A DNA stretch of 64,000 bases from Symbiodinium natans. Its lineage: Eukaryota > Sar > Dinophyceae > Suessiales > Symbiodiniaceae. The stretch lies in contig CAJNDS010002468.1 of NCBI GenBank assembly GCA_905221605.1, positions 1,172,501 through 1,236,500 of the forward strand, in the 5' to 3' direction. The position numbers were made by a program, and so were the translations under genes. Of this stretch, positions 19,616-29,710 are shown one piece after another. Each line of letters starts with the position of its first letter. The stretch's first letter is position 1. The notes beneath the pieces were generated by a model. It was not told the DNA's origin. It did no database searches and was given only the letters and a program-made list of their open reading frames with translations.

Positions 19616-20373
19616 ATTCCTGAGGGTCCATGTGCCTATACAGGATATGCTTGACCCCCTGAAGCCACTAATTATACAAGAACCCCTTTACGGCCCAAGT
19701 ACATACTAGACACGCACATGGATCCCTAGGGACTGCCGGCAGCTTCACAAAACAAGGGTATGCCTGTGGGGGGAGGCGAGGGTGGGGGGTGGGGGGGAGC
19801 TTGGGGTTGTTTGGGGCAGCTTGGGGATAAAGGAAACCATGCGAAGCATGGTTTTAGGGTTCCGAGTTTAGGGTTTAGGGTTTAAGGGTCCTACACATCC
19901 TACACTCATAGAACGCCATTGTGGTACTACAAGTGGACCCTTTGGGTCAGGGGTTAGACCTTGGTTGGGAGAACTCAAGGCTGAACGTACGTTGGGCCGA
20001 AGAGGATCCCATTCAGCAAGCTTGCTTCAGAGGGCTTCATCTTCTCTCTAAACCCCTTGATCCTAAACCCTAAACCCCTAAGCCCTAAACATCCCGTGAC
20101 CAAGAGCTCAGGAAGCATATCAAAGTCAGACAACTGCCGCCCTGAACCCTTAACCGACTAAGCCCCCCCGCATAAACCCCGTAAACTCCCTAAACCCCTT
20201 AAACCCTAAACCTCATAACTTAAGGATGTGCTTCAAACAAGCTGCGTTGGAGCGCTTTGGACTGTTTTGTTAGGGTTTCGGTTTAGGGTTGAGGGACCGT
20301 ACACCCCAAAACCCTAACTTCATTCTCATCGTAACTAGAGGGGCGTTGAAGGACTGGGACTTCCTTCTCGGTT
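19616..20373. other. 3' flank of the PAS gene and repeats
   Basis: GGGGTTTGGGG-rich tract at 19760-19830 and CCCTAAA relics. A 19967-20036 segment is open in two frames and may contain a small exon, not assigned. Confidence 0.35.
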
Positions 20374-20840
20374 GTGTGGCAGCTTCCCTTTGAGGGCTTT
20401 CAGGTGGAGAGTTCCGAGGCAGGGCGGCTGGGGATGCGGGTCTGTGCGCCCAGCAATGGCAATGCTTCGTATCGGTGGCATCACATGGTTGCATGGGTGT
20501 CTGCGACTCACATCGCAGACAGCCATGCCCGCGTGCAGCAGAGATTCAGGCGAAGATGGGGGATGTCCATCCCAGATGGCATGCGACGATGAGTTTTGGC
20601 TTCGACTTGGCTCAGTTCATCCGGTGTCGCTCGCGCTCTCGTCATGGGCATGGTCATGCCCGGAGGACTCTCGGGCCTCTTGTCACTGGGCGTCGCAGGA
20701 CCCTATGTTCCTTTTCACCTGTGCCACGCAGCTTCTGTCAGCAGCCGGCCACTCCAGCCAGAGGTCTGCGATGCTGTTGCTGCGCCATGCCGCCAGCCTG
20801 GCTGCGGAGGTGACCTGGACCGGGCGACGATCGCATGAAG
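20374..20840 (+). pseudogene. GC-rich coding-like remnant
   Basis: All three forward frames contain long protein-like stretches (for example AGRLGMRVCAPSNGNASYRW at the start of one, and a hydrophobic GMVMPGGLSGLLSLGVAG in another), each ended by stops. This is what a frameshifted former coding region would look like. No family recognised. Confidence 0.28.
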
Positions 20841-20958
20841 AGCACCTGCCTTGCTTGAGGCCAGCTTCCCTGACAACAAGGAAAATTGATCCTCGGCAGG
20901 CCCATGGGACATTTTATATGTTCCCCTTATTATTGGGTTTAAGAGGGTCATATTTCGG

Positions 20959-21052
20959 GAACCCTAAACCCTAAACCCTAAACCCTAAACCCTAAACCCT
21001 AAACCCTAAACCCTAAACCCTAAACCCTAACCCTAAACCCTAAACCCTAAAC
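20959..21052 (-). repeat. (CCCTAAA)n array
   Basis: About 13 heptamers with one unit shortened to CCCTAA. It lies immediately before the T-rich acceptor of the oxygenase gene. Confidence 0.97.
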
Positions 21053-21066
21053 CCATGTTTTTTCAG

Positions 21067-21184
21067 ATGGTTTTAAGGGGACCATCGGAGGATCAAGAGC
21101 TACTGGACGTGGAGCTGCAAGGCGGTCGGCAGTGCAGTGGAGGTGACTGCAGGGAGCAGTGCAGTCTAGTCGTGCTTGAGGACG
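21067..21184 (+). CDS. 2OG-Fe(II) oxygenase gene, exon 1
   Basis: Starts right after TTTTTTCAG (21058-21066), with ATG 21067 possibly the initiator but equally an internal Met. Encodes 39 residues, acidic then Cys-rich (GGRQCSGGDCREQCSLVVLE), then a split codon. SLVVLED is the typical entry into a prolyl-4-hydroxylase-like fold. A GT donor at 21185 leaves phase 1, which exon 2 completes as Glu. Confidence 0.5.
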
Positions 21185-21480
21185 GTTTCTAGGATGCCCA
21201 GTAGCACACGTATTGCCGTTTCCTTGCTTTAATTCTTGTTTTTATTTTTTTTTTTTTTGTGGGGGGGGGGGGGGGGGTTTGGTTGCCTTCTGAACCCCTT
21301 GAAGCAAAACCAGGTCACCCTGTTTTTGAGTCCAAGGTTGCTGGACAACCTACCCCCAGAAAAGATAACCCCATTTTCGGAAACCCCCGGTTGCTGGACA
21401 ACCTAGGTTTACCCTAAACCCTGAACCCTAAACCCTAAACCCCAAACCCTTGCTGGGCAACCTAGGCTTACATGAGTCAG
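21185..21480 (+). other. Intron 1 of the oxygenase gene
   Basis: Holds a T-run plus G-run (21240-21280) and two or three near-identical segments carrying GGTTGCTGGACAACCTA (21337-21470). The inverted GGTTGC..GCAACC-like motifs suggest a small element. Confidence 0.4.
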
Positions 21481-21547
21481 AGCTTCTGGAGCTCGTAAAG
21501 CATGCCGAGGCTGTGAAGGAGCTGCATGGCACCCGGGATCCTGACAC
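21481..21547 (+). CDS. 2OG-Fe(II) oxygenase gene, exon 2
   Basis: AG 21479-21480, then 2 nt, 21 codons and 2 nt (LLELVKHAEAVKELHGTRDP, D). The pattern E-L-L-E-L-V-x-x-A helix fits the first helix of P4H-type domains. The donor is GA (ACACGAACC), leaving phase 2; the same GAAC word starts exon 3 after CACAG. Confidence 0.5.
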
Positions 21548-21902
21548 GAACCTTGGGGAGCAAAATGAACCCAAGCCAGGGTTTGTGATTCATGTTACCT
21601 GAATAGGTAGGGTTGAGGGTTTAGGGTTTAGGGTTTGGGGGTGTAGGGTATACTACCCCCAATCTTCGGGTTCATTTGAGATGCGGAAAATTTTCCGTTT
21701 GCTTATTCTTCGTAGAGGGGGTAGTTGTTGCAGCAAAACGCCGAAGATCGATAGGGGACGTGCTAAAATGACAGGTTTATTTGATACGATAGGATAGAAG
21801 TTCGACAGGTGAAAAGCATGGAAAACGATGGGGGCGGGCGAATTCAACAAACACGCACGGCTTAAGCAAATAATGTTGATGCCGACTCATTTGGTCCCAC
21901 AG
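21548..21902 (+). other. Intron 2 of the oxygenase gene (GA...AG)
   Basis: Contains a short TTTAGGG array (21617-21640) and otherwise unassigned DNA. Ends GGTCCCACAG. Confidence 0.4.
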
Positions 21903-22467
21903 GAACAAGCTGGATATCGACCTCCACCTCTCGGCACGACATCGGCAAGGTGATGGGCACTTACTTTTTCTGTACGTCTTGGAGAAGATTCGGAGGTTGA
22001 TTGCTAGGGCTGCCGACGTGCCACCGTCCTGGGTCTATTTTGCTTCGCACTTCCTTAGCCACCTAGCTTCGGATGGAAGCAGCTCCTCAAAGGGAACGAT
22101 CCACTGCGACGAAAGCAGTTTCGATCGATTTCACTACTCTGCCGTGCTGTGGCTAACAGCGCACAACTCAACCACAGGTGGAGAAGTCCAGTTCTTCGAT
22201 GCGCAACGGGGAGACTGGCGCATGACTGTTAAACCAAGACCTGGACGACTGGCCATCTTCACTTCGGGCTGGGAAAGCATCCACCGAGTTACCCCGCTTC
22301 TTATCGGCGAGCGCTGGTCGCTGCCTCTGTTCGCATCCGTGAAGGCACCTGTGAACACCACCCGCCTCTCGAAAGCTTGCCTGCGGCCCTCAAGCACGAA
22401 GCAGTGGGAGTACTGTCAAGATCGCCTGCACCAGTGGCTGAACGCCGCCGAGGAGGATTTCAGCTGA
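21903..22467 (+). CDS. 2OG-Fe(II) oxygenase (prolyl 4-hydroxylase-like), catalytic exon
   Basis: Encodes 187 residues to TGA 22465-22467. The double-stranded beta-helix signature is visible: the metal-binding H-x-D in GTIHCDESSFDRFHYSAVLW, the strand GGEVQFFD, and the distal His plus 2-oxoglutarate-binding Arg in WESIHRVTPLLIGERWSLPL. The C-terminal tail adds a basic/Cys segment. Together with exons 1 and 2 the reading is about 249 residues, short but acceptable for a single-domain P4H-like enzyme. Substrate unknown; such enzymes hydroxylate peptidyl proline or related residues using Fe(II), O2 and 2-oxoglutarate. The TTG at 21979 is not a start but an internal Leu codon. Confidence 0.8.
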
Positions 22468-23310
22468 CTCCAGCCCCAAAAAGAGTGCATGCAGCAGCAC
22501 TCCTTATACTTCCAGGGACCTCATAATTGCGTCCTTCTGGAAGTAGAGGGACTGTTCTTGTTCTTTATGTGTTCCCTGTTTATCCTGCTACGGCCTGATT
22601 CGTCAAAGATAGGGTACCCGGGTCTTTGGGAACCTGCGAGTAGGTGGCTTAGGATTTAGGGTTTAGGTGGTTTAGGGTTTAGGGTTAGGGTTTCTGTTCC
22701 GGGGTTGGAAATTGCCTCCCCCCTCCCCCCCCCCCCCCCCCCCAAAAGTACCATGATGAAGCCCAATAAAGTCCCACTTACTGTACCACAGGGTTAGGGG
22801 CTTGGGTGCTGCAACGTCCGATTGGGGCAGGGGGCCCACCATTTCGCAACACAAGTTAGGTTTCAACTTGTGCTTCCCTTCAAGGACACCCCCTGGCTGC
22901 ACAGCTCCCCTAAACCCTAAGCCCAAAACCCTCCTTGTCAGGTCCTGTCGCCGCTGAAGGCCATCGGCGTGGCATGGCTGTCTTGATGGCATCAGTATCG
23001 GCATCCGAACTCGCTATTTGTGATACTGATACTTGGCATTCTGATGAAGCACTTGTATCAATGGCAATGAAACTGTATTCTGCTAATGACTGCTATCCTC
23101 TCCAAACCTTTGCATCTTCCTTAGCACGTTTGCTTCATCATCGTCGTCGCCAACCTCCTCCTCCCCCTCCTCGTCATCATCATCACTACCCCATCACCAA
23201 CATCTCGGCACCTGAGCGAACGGATGTCAAGCAGCCCGAAAACACCAGGCTTGGTTTTTACCATCCTGCCTCCTTGTTTCATCTACATTGCTGTGGAACC
23301 CAGATCCTGG
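22468..23310. other. Oxygenase 3' flank, repeats, one weak ORF
   Basis: Includes a C-run at 22722-22743 and TTTAGGG relics. An open frame 22935-23330 has a plausible start (MAVLMASVSASELAICDTDT) but ends in Pro/His-rich simple sequence and in a MITE, so I do not call it. Confidence 0.35.
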
Positions 23311-23456
23311 AGGTTCATGGTACTTTCTAACCCAATAATAACTGCACTGCTAACCCAAGAATAACCCTATTTTTGGGCACTTAAGGGGCTTATCGCTACA
23401 CTGTAGGCTACACTTATAATTGGGTTATAAGTACCCTGCACCTCCAAGTAACTCCC
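23310..23456 (+). mobile_element. MITE family 2 copy (long subtype)
   Basis: GGAGGTTCATGGTACTTTCT at the left, TTATAAGTACCCTGCACCTCCAAG at the right. It ends 18 bp before the S6 exon of the channel. Confidence 0.85.
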
Positions 23457-23474
23457 CAACCCAGAGCCCGCAAG

Positions 23475-23530
23475 GTCATGTGGGTGATGGCCTTCCTTTT
23501 CTACATAAGTTTCACGTATTTTGCGGTCTT
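23475..23530 (+). CDS. Cation channel exon: S6 helix
   Basis: AG 23473-23474 then 18 codons plus 2 nt encoding VMWVMAFLFYISFTYFAV, followed by a GC donor (TT|GCCTCT). Phase 2 joining to 24907 gives F-A-V-L-N-V-V-T, the S6 end seen in dinoflagellate channel proteins. Confidence 0.6.
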
Positions 23531-23713
23531 GCCTCTGGGCAGCACTCGAGGCAGACATGGGTTTTAGGGCTTAACGTTTAGGGTTTAGGAATCCTGAATC
23601 CTAAGCCTCAAAGAAGCTTTTCTGAAAGGTTTCAACGTCTAGGTTCCTACCCCGCTTCATGATGAATTGGTATTTTTCTACGAGTCCCCGATGTACTTAC
23701 CGAAGTGTGTTCT

Positions 23714-23831
23714 TCTAAGATGCCCAGTAGTACCCTTATCCCCTTTTTGGGGACTTTAGTCTCCCTTGTAAACCCCTTTTTAAGATAAAAAGACAACCTT
23801 TTTACTCCTAGGGTACTAGGCAACCTAGTCA
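23714..23831 (+). mobile_element. MITE family 3 copy
   Basis: TCTAAGATGCCCAGTAGTACCC at the left and TAGGGTACTAGGCAACCTAG at the right; interior TTTTTGGGGACTTTAG and CTTGTAAACCCC. See 46718. Confidence 0.75.
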
Positions 23832-24400
23832 TACCTCATAACAAGGAGAGGCTGAGCAGTGTCCATCTGGACAGTTCATGGCTTAGGGTCCCGTTTGCGG
23901 GGTGCCTTGAAAAGGTGCCAAACCCTAAACTCTAAACCCTAAACCCTAAACCTTAAGCCCTAAACCCTAAACCCGAATTGGGAGGACTGCCCAGATACCG
24001 CACAGTCCCCGAACCCCAATCCTCGCATGAAAGGCCCAGGGTTCCGGAAGCTGAGCTTTGGAAATGCAATCTCTCTGCTTTTCCGCATATGAAGGTTATA
24101 TGGTTTGGTGTTTAGGGCTTAGGGCTTAGGGCTTAGGGTTTAGGGTTTAGGGTTTACATGCACCATCTATTAGCCGCCCACGTTCCTACGATCATCGAAG
24201 AATGCCCAAGATCCCACTGCGCGCTTGCTTTCTTCTAGCTCGCCCTAAACCCTAAACCCCAAACCCTAAGGGGTCCATGTACCTCATTATTGTATACTTG
24301 GGCCCTAACGCCCCTATCTTCTCCCTTGTGGGTCTAAGAGGATGACATTTAGGAATATTTGGAGAGGGTCTTGAAGGCCATCATAGTATTGTTTTCTAAA

Positions 24401-24529
24401 TTGCTTAAGGACCCCCCCCCCCCCAAACAAGGAAAATAACAACCAATAATTATGGACTGTAAGAATCTTCCTTCTAAGGATAACCTAGGGATTATGGTCT
24501 CCTATTTCTTGTGAGGGTTCTTAAGCAAA
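24401..24529 (+). mobile_element. MITE family 6 copy
   Basis: TTGCTTAAGGACCCCCC at the left, GGGTTCTTAAGCAA at the right, a clear inverted terminus. Other copies: 35338-35433, 47128-47233, and 25025-25315 where the centre is expanded by a TA/TTTATA microsatellite. Confidence 0.8.
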
Positions 24530-24648
24530 GAGGTAGCTCCGGATCCCTTGCTGGGTACCCTAAATATTCGGGGCCGCCTTAGCACAAGGACCCCCCAAGA
24601 AAGGGTTCCATAGAATGGAGAACTGACCATGTGTCTCAGGATACTTTC

Positions 24649-24778
24649 ATTGGCCCTTGAGATGGTCCCTTACCTCCTTTTTCGGGCTCTCATGTTTGGG
24701 CCCTTGATTTGTGTAGGGTGGATGAGGGGTATATAAGGGGTACCCTTTTAAGGGGCAAAACTGAGGGACCATGTATCT
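24649..24778 (+). mobile_element. MITE family 10 copy
   Basis: Contains GGTCCCTTACCTCCTTTTTC, GGGTATATAAGGGGTACCC and GGGACCATGTATCT, shared with 52718-52853 and partly with 34752-34805. Confidence 0.6.
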
Positions 24779-24906
24779 GCAATTCGCATGTGTTTCCCCT
24801 CCCCTCTCCTCAGGCTTGCGTAGGCCTATGCTCTTCCCTGTGGAACAAGGCTGTCTTCAGGGTTTCGGAACCATAAGCCCTGAACCCTAAACACTGCTGA
24901 CCTGAG

Positions 24907-24933
24907 GAATGTCGTGACGGCCGTCTTCTGTCA
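24907..24933 (+). CDS. Cation channel microexon, S6 cytoplasmic end (27 nt)
   Basis: AG 24905-24906, then G-AAT..., encoding NVVTAVFC plus a split codon. The donor is GA (CA|GACCCTC). Spliced to 23475 upstream and 25901 downstream it reads FAVLNVVTAVFCQKAMDN, the canonical inner end of S6 in protist channels, with both phases matched. Confidence 0.6.
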
Positions 24934-25024
24934 GACCCTCTGCACAGCTTGGTCTTGTTTTTCTCGGTTGCTTTCAGCCGTGCGCAGATAGTGTGTTACA
25001 GAATCTGTGTACATTTTCTACAAT

Positions 25025-25073
25025 TTGCTTAAGAGCCTTCCCCCCAAAATGTATATATATATATATACATGTA

Positions 25074-25105
<32 letters not shown>

Positions 25106-25275
25106 TTTATTTATATTTATATTTATATTTATATTTATATTTATATTTATATTTATATTTATATTTATATTTATATTTATATTTATATACATGTGAAATA
25201 TGTGTGTATATATATATATATATAGATTCTGCCTTATAAGGGCAATAGAGGGACTATCACATTTTTCTTTTACTT

Positions 25276-25306
<31 letters not shown>

Positions 25307-25315
25307 AGGAGTTGC
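25025..25315 (+). repeat. TA / TTTATA microsatellite inside a family 6 element
   Basis: ATATAT and (TTTATA)n from 25051 to 25222, then a T-run and G-run (25270-25306). The outer TTGCTTAAGAGCC and GTTGCAAGCAAGC ends suggest a family 6 MITE grown by slippage. Confidence 0.75.
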
Positions 25316-25407
25316 AAGCAAGCAGGAATCACAGTATCCGGCTTAGATGTAGCGACGATGGAGAGTCACGAGCAATTTGGGGTGAGTTATTCTGTGAATG
25401 GTGCAGA

Positions 25408-25455
25408 ATAGGGTTTAGGGTTTAGGGTTTAGGGTTTAGGGTTTAGGGTTTAGGG
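25408..25455 (+). repeat. (TTTAGGG)n array
   Basis: Seven heptamers. A second array with variants lies at 25687-25800, degenerating into GGGGTTTAGG. Confidence 0.95.
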
Positions 25456-25900
25456 TTAATAGTAGTTTTGTGCTGGGCGTGCAGAATAGTAGTTCTGTGC
25501 TGACTAGCGGTTTCTGGCTGATAACTGATGCACCCCCAAACAGCTTCACGCGGAAGCTCTCGGCCTCGAAAAGCGCGGTAGGGCTCGATTCGCGTAAAAA
25601 CCCTGTGCCCGAAGTCCTAATCCCGAAATCCAAATACAACCTGAATGATCGGACCTGGGTTCCTCATCCCTAAACCATGTCACGGAGGTTTAGGGTTTAG
25701 GGCTTAGGGTTTAGGGTTTAGGGTTTAGGGTTTAGGGTTTAGGGTTTAGGGGGGCTTTAGGTGTGTTAGGGGGTTTAGGGGGTTTAGGGGGTTGGGCGGT
25801 TTCGGGGTTTAGGGGACTGGAGTGTTTAATGTTTAGGGTGTTCGGGTTGCCCCTTAACCCCTTAAAGCCTAAACCCCAAACCCTAAAGCCTCTCTCCCAG

Positions 25901-25964
25901 GAAAGCGATGGACAACGCGCAGAACGACCACGTGGCCGTTGTCCAGTCCATGCTTGCGAATAAG
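25901..25964 (+). CDS. Cation channel exon: post-S6 linker
   Basis: CTCTCCCAG acceptor (25892-25900), 1 nt plus 21 codons: KAMDNAQNDHVAVVQSMLAN, K. The A-x-x-x-A-Q-N-D-x-x-x-V-x-Q-x-x-L-x-N-K pattern follows S6 in many dinoflagellate channels. The donor is GA (AAG|GAGCTT), phase 0. Confidence 0.6.
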
Positions 25965-26539
25965 GAGCTTCACTCGATCAGAGGGCTCCAGAAACCTCCA
26001 GGGCTTAGGGCTTAGGGTTTAGGGTTTAGGGGTGGCTCCTTGCAACACTGTCATATCCTGCAAGCCCGGAATGCTTTACAATGTGACAACTAGTGAGTTG
26101 GGTTTGGGGTTTAGGGTCCAGAGTCTAGAGTTTCCTTGCCCCCCCCCCCCCCCAACCGCTAGATCCCAAACCCTGTGCTAAACCTGTTCCGCTAACCACC
26201 TTTCATCGGCCCTGCGCCCTGCAAATCCGAAGCCTCGTACACCGCTATTAGGGTTTCCTACAAGCTTCTACTTCTACACTTTCTCGTTAAGGGATACCTT
26301 CTTGCGAGGTTCTAATACAAGAGAAGTATGAGTTTTAGATGCAGTTCTAAACCTTAAGCTCCAGGGTTTAGGGTTTAGGGTTTAAGGCATCAGCCTCTAC
26401 CTGAAGGCTCCATGGCAGTGGTTTTGGGGTTTGTAATGAGGGACAACAGTGTACTACCTTGAAAGCAGGCGTCCGGCTGTAAACCCTCAACCCTGAGCCC
26501 TAAACCTTAAACCCAAGCCCCAACGGTTTCAACGGTCAG

Positions 26540-26590
26540 GAGGCACACCTGCAGAAGATGAGCGCCTTGTTCAACCAACTGGGAGCTGAT
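26540..26590 (+). CDS. Cation channel exon: entry to EF-hand 1
   Basis: AG 26538-26539 then 17 codons in phase 0: EAHLQKMSALFNQLGAD, the helix leading into the first EF-hand loop. A GA donor at 26591 would cut inside the loop. The matching second half of EF-hand 1 was not found between 26600 and 27500. Confidence 0.5.
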
Positions 26591-26711
26591 GAGGAGAGGG
26601 CTTAGGGTTTAGGGTTTAGGGCTTAGGGGAGAATCTTCCCAACCACTGACATTCCGCACAGTGTTGCGCCCCCACAAGCTTAGTGGGTATTTAACGCAGA
26701 CATATTGAGTA

Positions 26712-26766
26712 AGGGACACGCGCCGTACCCTAAACCCTAAACCCTAAACCCTAAACCCTAAACCCT
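26712..26766 (-). repeat. (CCCTAAA)n array
   Basis: Six to seven heptamers in C-rich orientation. Confidence 0.95.
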
Positions 26767-26937
26767 TCTGTGATGGCAAGCCCCTGGTGTTGAGAGGTGT
26801 TTGGGGCGCCGAGGTGCAAGTGCAACGGAAGCCTGATTTACAACAGCCCTACAATGCCGATTCCTATGGGGTTTTAGTATTTAGGGTTTATGGTTTCGGT
26901 TATAGGGTTTCGATTCGTATATGGTTTTCATCGTTGA

Positions 26938-27168
26938 GTGTTTTTAGGGTTTAGCAACCCAGCACGGCAAGATGGACTGGTCAAGCGGATCGACTCTGCC
27001 AGTCCCTCACAGCTCAATGCGTCCCTCACGCAGTCGCTTGAGGGTCACTACTACGGGTATGCGATAGCTCTTGAAGCTAGCGCGGGGTTGGATCTGGAAC
27101 TTAGGCTCTTGCATGAGATTGTGGACAGTGGACCGGTGTTCAAGGATGTGGCGCTCACGGCACAATGA
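26938..27168 (+). CDS. Exon-like ORF, 76 codons
   Basis: Frame with NPARQDGLVKRIDSASPSQL and AIALEASAGLDLELRLLHEI, ending TGA 27166-27168. Protein-like and within the channel locus but not recognisably channel sequence. The minus strand is also open here. Confidence 0.3.
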   Translation: MFLGFSNPARQDGLVKRIDSASPSQLNASLTQSLEGHYYGYAIALEASAGLDLELRLLHEIVDSGPVFKDVALTAQ

Positions 27169-27524
27169 TCCAGAATCACGATTTTAATGTGGCTAAAATA
27201 GACCTCCAATAGTAGTATCCCCTGACAATAAAGTGCAAGAAAACGAAGCCCAGCGCATCCTGTACGCATGTCACGGTATCCCAAACCCTAGACCTTAAAC
27301 CCTGAAAATTCATAGGTGCTGAGAAATAGGGATATAAGTTCAGAAGGACGATGGCATCATCACTTTTGCGATGTTTGAGGAGAAGATCAACTGCCCAGCT
27401 GACACCCGGCTTCAGAACCCCTGATCTAGGGTTTGAATCAGGTGAAAGCTGTTTGCGGAGACGACATCTCATGGAAGCACAGACACCGAAAGTTTCATGC
27501 TAGCTGAATAATCATCCAACCAAG

Positions 27525-27603
27525 GTCAAAGCCTACTTCGAGACGTTGGGGCTCGACATCTGGGATGCGTGGAGCTTCTTCAAACTGTTGGATCTGGATG
27601 GAG
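27525..27603 (+). CDS. Cation channel exon: EF-hand 2, first part
   Basis: AG 27523-27524, 26 codons plus 1 nt: VKAYFETLGLDIWDAWSFF then KLLDLDG. This is the second EF-hand of dinoflagellate channels (Y-F-x-x-L-G-L-D-x-x-D-A-W-x-x-F-K-L-L-D-x-D-G). A GC donor (G|GCCTGA) leaves phase 1. Confidence 0.65.
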
Positions 27604-27837
27604 GCCTGATGGAGAATTTCCGGGTTAGTTTCATTTAAGTTCTATTGTTTTCACTTATAGAGTATACTTAAATTCTCAGCAACATTAGAACTCTCCCAGA
27701 TCCCCGTCCCCATTTTCCCACCGTGGGTGCGCCACCCTCTGCTCAGCATTTAGGGTGTGGAGGTGCGTCTAAGCCTTCTTTGGAGTGGATTGTGTGTTGA
27801 GGGTTTCACAGTTGGGAAGCTCAGGGTTCGTGTTCTG

Positions 27838-27963
27838 CCTCTCTCTCTCTTTCTCTCTGCTCCCTCCCTCTCTCCCTCCCTCCCCCTCCCTCCCTCCCCC
27901 TCCCTCCCTCCACCTCCCTCCCTCCCCCTCCCTCCCTCCCCCTCCCTCCCTCCCTCGCTCTCT
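27838..27963 (+). repeat. (CCCTCCCTC)n pyrimidine tract
   Basis: CT-rich simple repeat of CCTCCCTCCC units. Its antisense gives Gly/Arg/Glu open frames, not genes. Confidence 0.95.
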
Positions 27964-27972
27964 TTTTCTCTC

Positions 27973-28062
27973 CGGGTCGGTGAGGACGTTGAAAGGCCAC
28001 ATGAGAGCATGGAGGCTTTATTTGCAGTCTTGTCACTGTTGGAGCTTCATGGCATTTCTAAG
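27973..28062 (+). CDS. Exon-like segment
   Basis: Frame with VGEDVERPHESMEALFAVLS then LLELHGISK, bounded downstream by a GT at 28063. Well-formed, but it does not fit the channel reading, so it may be an alternative exon or belong elsewhere. Confidence 0.3.
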
Positions 28063-28070
28063 GTTCAGGT

Positions 28071-28171
28071 TGGGATGTCCCCCCTTATACGAACAGTCCT
28101 TAATAGGGATGAATAATCGGGGGTACTCGACTCCCTAGTATGGAGCTGCTAGTCTAAGGGGGAACATCCCA
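28071..28171 (+). mobile_element. MITE family 9 copy
   Basis: GGGATGTCCCCCCTTATACG at the left and GGGGGAACATCCCA at the right. Related copies at 40917-40983 and 52919-52979. Confidence 0.75.
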
Positions 28172-28199
28172 AGGTTCAGGGTTTGTGCGGGCGCGCCAG

Positions 28200-28221
28200 G
28201 TGGTGCTGTGGAGCTGGAAGA
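28200..28221 (+). CDS. Cation channel microexon completing EF-hand 2 (22 nt)
   Basis: Between AG 28198-28199 and a GC donor at 28222. Spliced after 27603 it gives DLDGGGAVELEE, a full 12-residue EF-hand loop with D1, D3, G5, G6, V8 and E12 in the canonical places. Its neighbours are fixed by phase 1 in and phase 2 out. Read without splicing the same DNA meets a stop. Confidence 0.55.
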
Positions 28222-28274
28222 GCTCCGCGGCCGCGGTCTACGGGCATAGGGTTTAGGGTTTAGGGTTTCTTGGC

Positions 28275-28414
28275 ACTTGGAGGTTCAGGGTACTTAGCAA
28301 CCCTGTAGTTGTAACCCACCAAGAAAAGACCCTTTAGTACCCTAAGAGGGTTATAGTTGGGTTGTAAGTGCAGTTGTAACTGGGCTACTAAGTGCCCTGA
28401 ACCTCCCAGTAAGG
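28275..28414 (+). mobile_element. MITE family 2 copy
   Basis: CTTGGAGGTTCAGGGTACTT to AAGTGCCCTGAACCTCCCAG. Confidence 0.85.
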
Positions 28415-28661
28415 CTGAGCAACATGGGTGTCGGGAAAGGATCCTAACTGCTTTGAAGGATTCCAAAGACTCCTCTTTGAAGGTTTTGGGACCAGAGACC
28501 AACTACGACGTAAGGTTCTTGGGGTCTCTTGAGCCTTAGGGGCAAGTTTGCTTACTGGTTCTTAGATTAGGGAAACAGGGTTCCCATATTACCCGCTGTA
28601 CAGGGTCTTAGAAGGATTCTGGCTCCCTACTAAGAACTTGTGTTGCGAGCCCAAAAACTGA

Positions 28662-28844
28662 GTGACCCCGGGCATGTCGGGCAGGGCGAACGCACCGAAG
28701 CCGGCAGGCGAGGGAGCTCCGGAGCCAAAAGCTATCCGGAGCTCTCAGTCCCGTAGGCAGCTACGGGCTGTGAAAGCTGGCATGGGCCCAAACAAGGCCT
28801 CAGCACTATTCGGGAGTCCTGGATCAGGGGCCTATTTCCCTTGA
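28662..28844 (+). CDS. Possible small ORF
   Basis: Open from 28662 (ATGs included) to TGA 28842-28844, Ala/Pro/Lys-rich then SQSRRQLRAVKAGMGPNKAS. No support beyond composition. Confidence 0.22.
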   Translation: MTPGMSGRANAPKPAGEGAPEPKAIRSSQSRRQLRAVKAGMGPNKASALFGSPGSGAYFP

Positions 28845-29039
28845 GCCCTATATATGCCTCCCAGATGGGGCTTCATGACGTACATCGTCCAAGGACCAGA
28901 AGGGGCTCCCTTCAAGGGGCTTCTCATCACCCGAATATAACACCCGACATCCGGAGCCTTCGAGCAGGGCCCTCCTAGAACAAGAATGATGAACATGAGC
29001 AAAAGGGGGGATGGGGTTATAAAAGTCGCGGCGCACGCT

Positions 29040-29700
29040 TGGGTGCTGCTAGCACCAGGCCCCCTTAATGAGACACCCTAGCCCGAACCCTAATCCGTGA
29101 CCAGGGTTTCTATTTGAGGTGTACAAGGCGTTTGGGTAAACCTTGAGAGCCTCCATGCTCTGGACAGGCCTCAGGGCGCGTGCCTACCTGCGTAGTTAAG
29201 GGTTTAAGGGTTTTAGGATTTAAGGGTTTTAGAGTTAAGGGTTTTAGGGTTTAGGGTTTAGGGTTTCCGAATATTTGTGAGGGAGGATGGGAACACTCCC
29301 GTGGAGGTATTTGTCTGCAGGTCTTGACTGGACCCCGGAGCTGCCCCATCCTGAACCGGCTTCTCTGTAGACTCTGAACCTGTATGTGCAGCTTAGGGTT
29401 TAGGGCTTAGGGCTTAGGGTTTAGGGTTTAGGGTTCACTTCTCCAAATTAGGATCCCTGTTCGGGTACCCGAATTATTAGGGGCCGCCTTATAGTAGTAA
29501 CCCCAAAAGTGACCATAATTTAGACAAGGGACCATATGGGCAGTCTCTAAACGTTGTCTTGTATGGCTCATAAGGGACGTTTACAGAAACTGAGGCTCTA
29601 AGGACTCTAGAAGAAAACACCTTTGGTAAGAAGCTTTTTGTACCGGCATGTTGATGTTATTTAGGGCTGCTTTATGTTAAGTGGTGTGACAGCTGGAAAG
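29040..29700. other. Repeats, no clear gene
   Basis: TTTAGGG-type arrays (29195-29270, 29390-29440) and unassigned element-like DNA (29450-29650). Confidence 0.4.
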
Positions 29701-29710
29701 CTAAACCCAG

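Noticed and set aside
27750-28010. Gly/Arg/Glu-rich minus-strand frames
   Set aside because: Complement of the CCCTCCCTC tract.
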